DNA of 15,774 nucleotides from Planctomycetota bacterium. GTDB lineage: Bacteria > Planctomycetota > GCA-002687715. The DNA lies in contig JABSRK010000050.1 in assembly GCA_013213915.1 (NCBI GenBank), positions 1-15,774 of the forward strand. Reading direction: 5' to 3'. This document shows, one piece after another, positions 13,555 to 15,774 of this stretch. Both the position numbers and the translations under genes were made by a program. The notes under the pieces are model-generated. The model did not search any database and was not told where the DNA came from. It saw only the letters and a program-made list of their open reading frames with translations. Each line of letters opens with the position of its first letter. The stretch's first letter is position 1.

Positions 13555-15774
13555 TTGACGACCAATCGCGACCCGACAACAGAACCCGAGGCCTCCGACT
13601 CTCAGATCGTCGCTGGGCGATATGAGGTGTTCGATACCCTGCATGTCGGCCAGGACGGCGAGGTGCTGGCCGTCCGTGATCTGATACACCCTGAACGGTC
13701 CGTCGTGTGCAAGCGGGTGACCGGGCGGGGGGCATCGGCGACCCGGGCCGCCCGGCTCGAGCACGAATACCGGCTGCTGTCGTCGCTCCGCCATCCCGGG
13801 CTGCCGCGGGCGCGCGATTTCGGCTACGACCTCGCCGCCGACGCGACCATCCTCATCTGCGATCGCGCCCCAGGACAGACCCTAGAGGCCCTCGCACCGT
13901 TGGCCGTCGATGAGGTCGTGGGGGTCGCGGTAGATCTGTGCCGTGCGCTGTCCCTTCTCCATGCCCGCTCTTGGTTGCATCTGGATGTCAAGCCGCGCAA
14001 CGTCCTCTGGGACCGTGCGTCGGGGCGGACGACCCTCGTTGATCTTGATCTGGCGGCGTTTCCTGAGAACGCCATCGGCCGGGGCACGCCCCCCTATGCC
14101 TCCCGCGAGGCCATGGGCGCGGGCCCGGTGCCGGACGGCCGGTCAGACCTGTTCTCGCTCGGGGTCACCCTGCACGAGCTCCTCACGGGGCGCCCCGTAT
14201 CGACGGAACGTCCGGCCGAAGGGCTCGATCCCGGGGACGCCGTACCCGATTGGTTACGTGATCTGGTCCGCGAGTTGACCGACCCCGATCCGGAGAACCG
14301 ACCGGCGGACGCGCGCACGGTCATCCATCGCCTCCGAGCGTGTGGTACGCGTTGGCCTGAGGAGTCGCTTGCGACCCGCACCGCGATCCTGTCGCACCCG
14401 CCGTTCAGCGGTCGCCGCCCCGAGCTGGAGGGGCTGCTCGAGGCGTTGCCGCCGCAATCTCGGCGGCGTGGTCGCCGTCCCGTCGTGATCGTGCAGGGCA
14501 CACCTGGGGTCGGACGGTCGCGACTCGTCGAAGAAGCCGCGCGCGAGTGGCGCATCGCGGGGATTCACGTGTTGCGGGTAGAGCCCGCGCCTTCTCCGGT
14601 CGGGACACTGCAGCCGATCCAGACCTTGCTCGATCGCCTGCGGCGGCTTGCCGGCGCGGTGGCCGAGGAAGACCCCGTCGAGGGGCGTGAGCGTCTCGGC
14701 CGCCTCAACCGGCTGACCAATGCGGTGCTCGGTCTCGTGCGTCGTCGTCGCACAGTGCTGGTTCTCGAGGACGTTGATCAGTACGACCGCCCGTCGCGCG
14801 ATTTCCTGCTTCACTTCCTGCGTCGCCTCACGCACGAGGTGTGGGAGACGGGTCGTGCGCCAGTCGAGCTGGTCATGACGTACCGATCAGACGTCCACAT
14901 CGATGACGGCCTCCGCACGTACATCGAGTCGGAGAGCGCGTCCGGGCATTTCTTGCAACTCGATCTCGCACCTCTCGATCTGCGGTACACCGGCGAGTTG
15001 ATCCGGGGACTCGTCGCGCCCGAGGCGACACCCAGCGCGCTCCTGTCAGACGTTCATGCGCGGACCGGAGGCATCCCTCTGTTCGTCAACGAGACCATCC
15101 GTTCGCATCCGCTTCATGGTCACGGAAGCGGCACGCTGCTGGGCAGACTTGCGACCGAGAGCCCACGGGACGGCGAGGTGCCCCAGTCGCTCGAGGCCGT
15201 GGTCCGCTCACGCTTGCTCGCGTGTCCGGACGAGTTGCGCGGCGTCCTCGAGGTGCTGTCCATCTTCCCGGGAGGTGCTGACACCGAACGGCTGGCCGCT
15301 GTAGCGTCCGACGTCGCCGACGTGCCCGCCGCGCTGGCCGCCCTTCGGCAACGGGGATACGTGCGCGTCAGGGACGACCGGTGGCACATGCCGAGCGCGA
15401 TCAGCCGCGAGGTCGTTCTCGCGGGCGTGCCAGAGGAACAGCGCACCGCCCTGCACGACGTCGCGGCCGTGGCGCTCGCCGCTTCGGATGAACCGGCGTA
15501 CGAGGCCGTCTGGCACCAGCTAAGTGGGACGCAGCCGGAAGCGGGACTCGGGCGCGCGTGGGACATCGTCGCCGAACTGCTGGCCACTCGTGCGGAAGAG
15601 GAGGCCGTGGCCTTGCTCGAGCAAGTGCTCTCGGCTTCCGAGGGTTCGCCGTTTGCGTGCCGCTGGGCGACGCTCAAGCTCGCCGATCTGCACCTTGAGA
15701 GGGGGCAGTTGCGGCAGGCGCGTCGTCGCCTCGCGGGTCTCTTCGAGAACGCCCGCTTGCTCGACCCCCAGGTG
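13555..15774 (+). CDS. Ser/Thr protein kinase fused to an AAA/STAND-type ATPase, 3' end missing
   Basis: The frame opens after a TAG at 13510 and stays open to the right edge (740 codons from the TTG at 13555). Residues about 22-262 are an eukaryotic-type protein kinase: a thin Gly loop (VGQDGEV, 31-37), Lys53 in VVCKRV, Glu69 or Glu71 in the C helix, HLDVKPRNVL with catalytic Asp144, Lys146 and Asn149, VDLDLA replacing the DFG loop (Asp163), GTPPYASRE replacing the APE segment, and DGRSDLFSLGV. The HRD Arg is Leu, so this is a non-RD kinase. Residues about 284-560 resemble the AAA_16/STAND ATPases of PknK- and MalT-like regulators: FSGRRPEL, a P-loop GTPGVGRS at 315-322 with Arg321 where Lys is normal, and Walker B LVLEDVDQYD. 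Helical, partly TPR-like sequence follows from about 690 (LADLHLERGQLRQARRRLAGLF). It is probably a cytoplasmic signalling protein; its signal and targets are unknown. No DNA-binding domain is seen in the visible part. Confidence 0.88.
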   Translation, partial: MTTNRDPTTEPEASDSQIVAGRYEVFDTLHVGQDGEVLAVRDLIHPERSVVCKRVTGRGASATRAARLEHEYRLLSSLRHPGLPRARDFGYDLAADATILICDRAPGQTLEALAPLAVDEVVGVAVDLCRALSLLHARSWLHLDVKPRNVLWDRASGRTTLVDLDLAAFPENAIGRGTPPYASREAMGAGPVPDGRSDLFSLGVTLHELLTGRPVSTERPAEGLDPGDAVPDWLRDLVRELTDPDPENRPADARTVIHRLRACGTRWPEESLATRTAILSHPPFSGRRPELEGLLEALPPQSRRRGRRPVVIVQGTPGVGRSRLVEEAAREWRIAGIHVLRVEPAPSPVGTLQPIQTLLDRLRRLAGAVAEEDPVEGRERLGRLNRLTNAVLGLVRRRRTVLVLEDVDQYDRPSRDFLLHFLRRLTHEVWETGRAPVELVMTYRSDVHIDDGLRTYIESESASGHFLQLDLAPLDLRYTGELIRGLVAPEATPSALLSDVHARTGGIPLFVNETIRSHPLHGHGSGTLLGRLATESPRDGEVPQSLEAVVRSRLLACPDELRGVLEVLSIFPGGADTERLAAVASDVADVPAALAALRQRGYVRVRDDRWHMPSAISREVVLAGVPEEQRTALHDVAAVALAASDEPAYEAVWHQLSGTQPEAGLGRAWDIVAELLATRAEEEAVALLEQVLSASEGSPFACRWATLKLADLHLERGQLRQARRRLAGLFENARLLDPQV

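Noticed and set aside
13469..13735. 89-codon upstream extension of polA
   Set aside because: It would overlap the divergent kinase gene and the shared promoter, it has no family similarity, and the family N-terminus begins after the ATG at 13468.
1..15774. CRISPR array, tRNA, rRNA, transposase, integrase, phage or toxin-antitoxin genes
   Set aside because: I looked for regular direct repeats, cloverleaf-like segments and mobile-element proteins and saw none.

Overview
The window is a GC-rich bacterial chromosome segment carrying four complete minus-strand genes, two complete plus-strand genes and a partial gene at each edge. Gene content and style suggest an uncultured planctomycete (Planctomycetota) or a similar large-genome environmental bacterium. 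The clues are a kelch lipoprotein, large secreted proteins of unknown function, an M14 carboxypeptidase with an amidotransferase-like tail, and a kinase-ATPase fusion. This assignment is an inference. No tRNA, rRNA, CRISPR array, insertion sequence or integrase was seen.

Layout: (1) 1-1671, minus: the N-terminal 557 codons of a kelch-repeat lipoprotein that runs off the left edge. (2) 1672-2017: a divergent intergenic region with a good sigma70-type promoter and a structured 5' leader for the kelch gene, plus a -10 box placed so that the plus-strand transcript could be leaderless. (3) 2018-5079, plus: an O-antigen-ligase-like/TPR membrane protein, overlapping by 4 nt a 127-residue secreted or membrane-anchored protein of unknown function. 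(4) 5148-9357, minus: an M14 zinc carboxypeptidase and, upstream of it, an exported protein with a degenerate metallopeptidase-like core. (5) 9548-13468, minus: ribose-phosphate pyrophosphokinase (prs) and, upstream of it, a full-length DNA polymerase I (polA). (6) 13555-15774, plus: a Ser/Thr kinase fused to an AAA/STAND-type ATPase, running off the right edge. polA and the kinase diverge from a very short region where two -10 boxes overlap on opposite strands.

How the genes fit together: polA and prs are housekeeping genes for DNA repair/replication and nucleotide precursor supply. The ligase-like gene and its overlapping small gene look like a two-gene envelope unit. The kelch protein, the M14 peptidase and the 516-residue protein are all predicted to be exported. 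There is no compact defence or biosynthetic island. The most unusual material is the structured leader, the possible leaderless start, the ligase/small-protein pair, the degenerate peptidase-like protein, and the symmetric divergent promoter with its kinase, which departs from consensus at several catalytic and nucleotide-binding positions.
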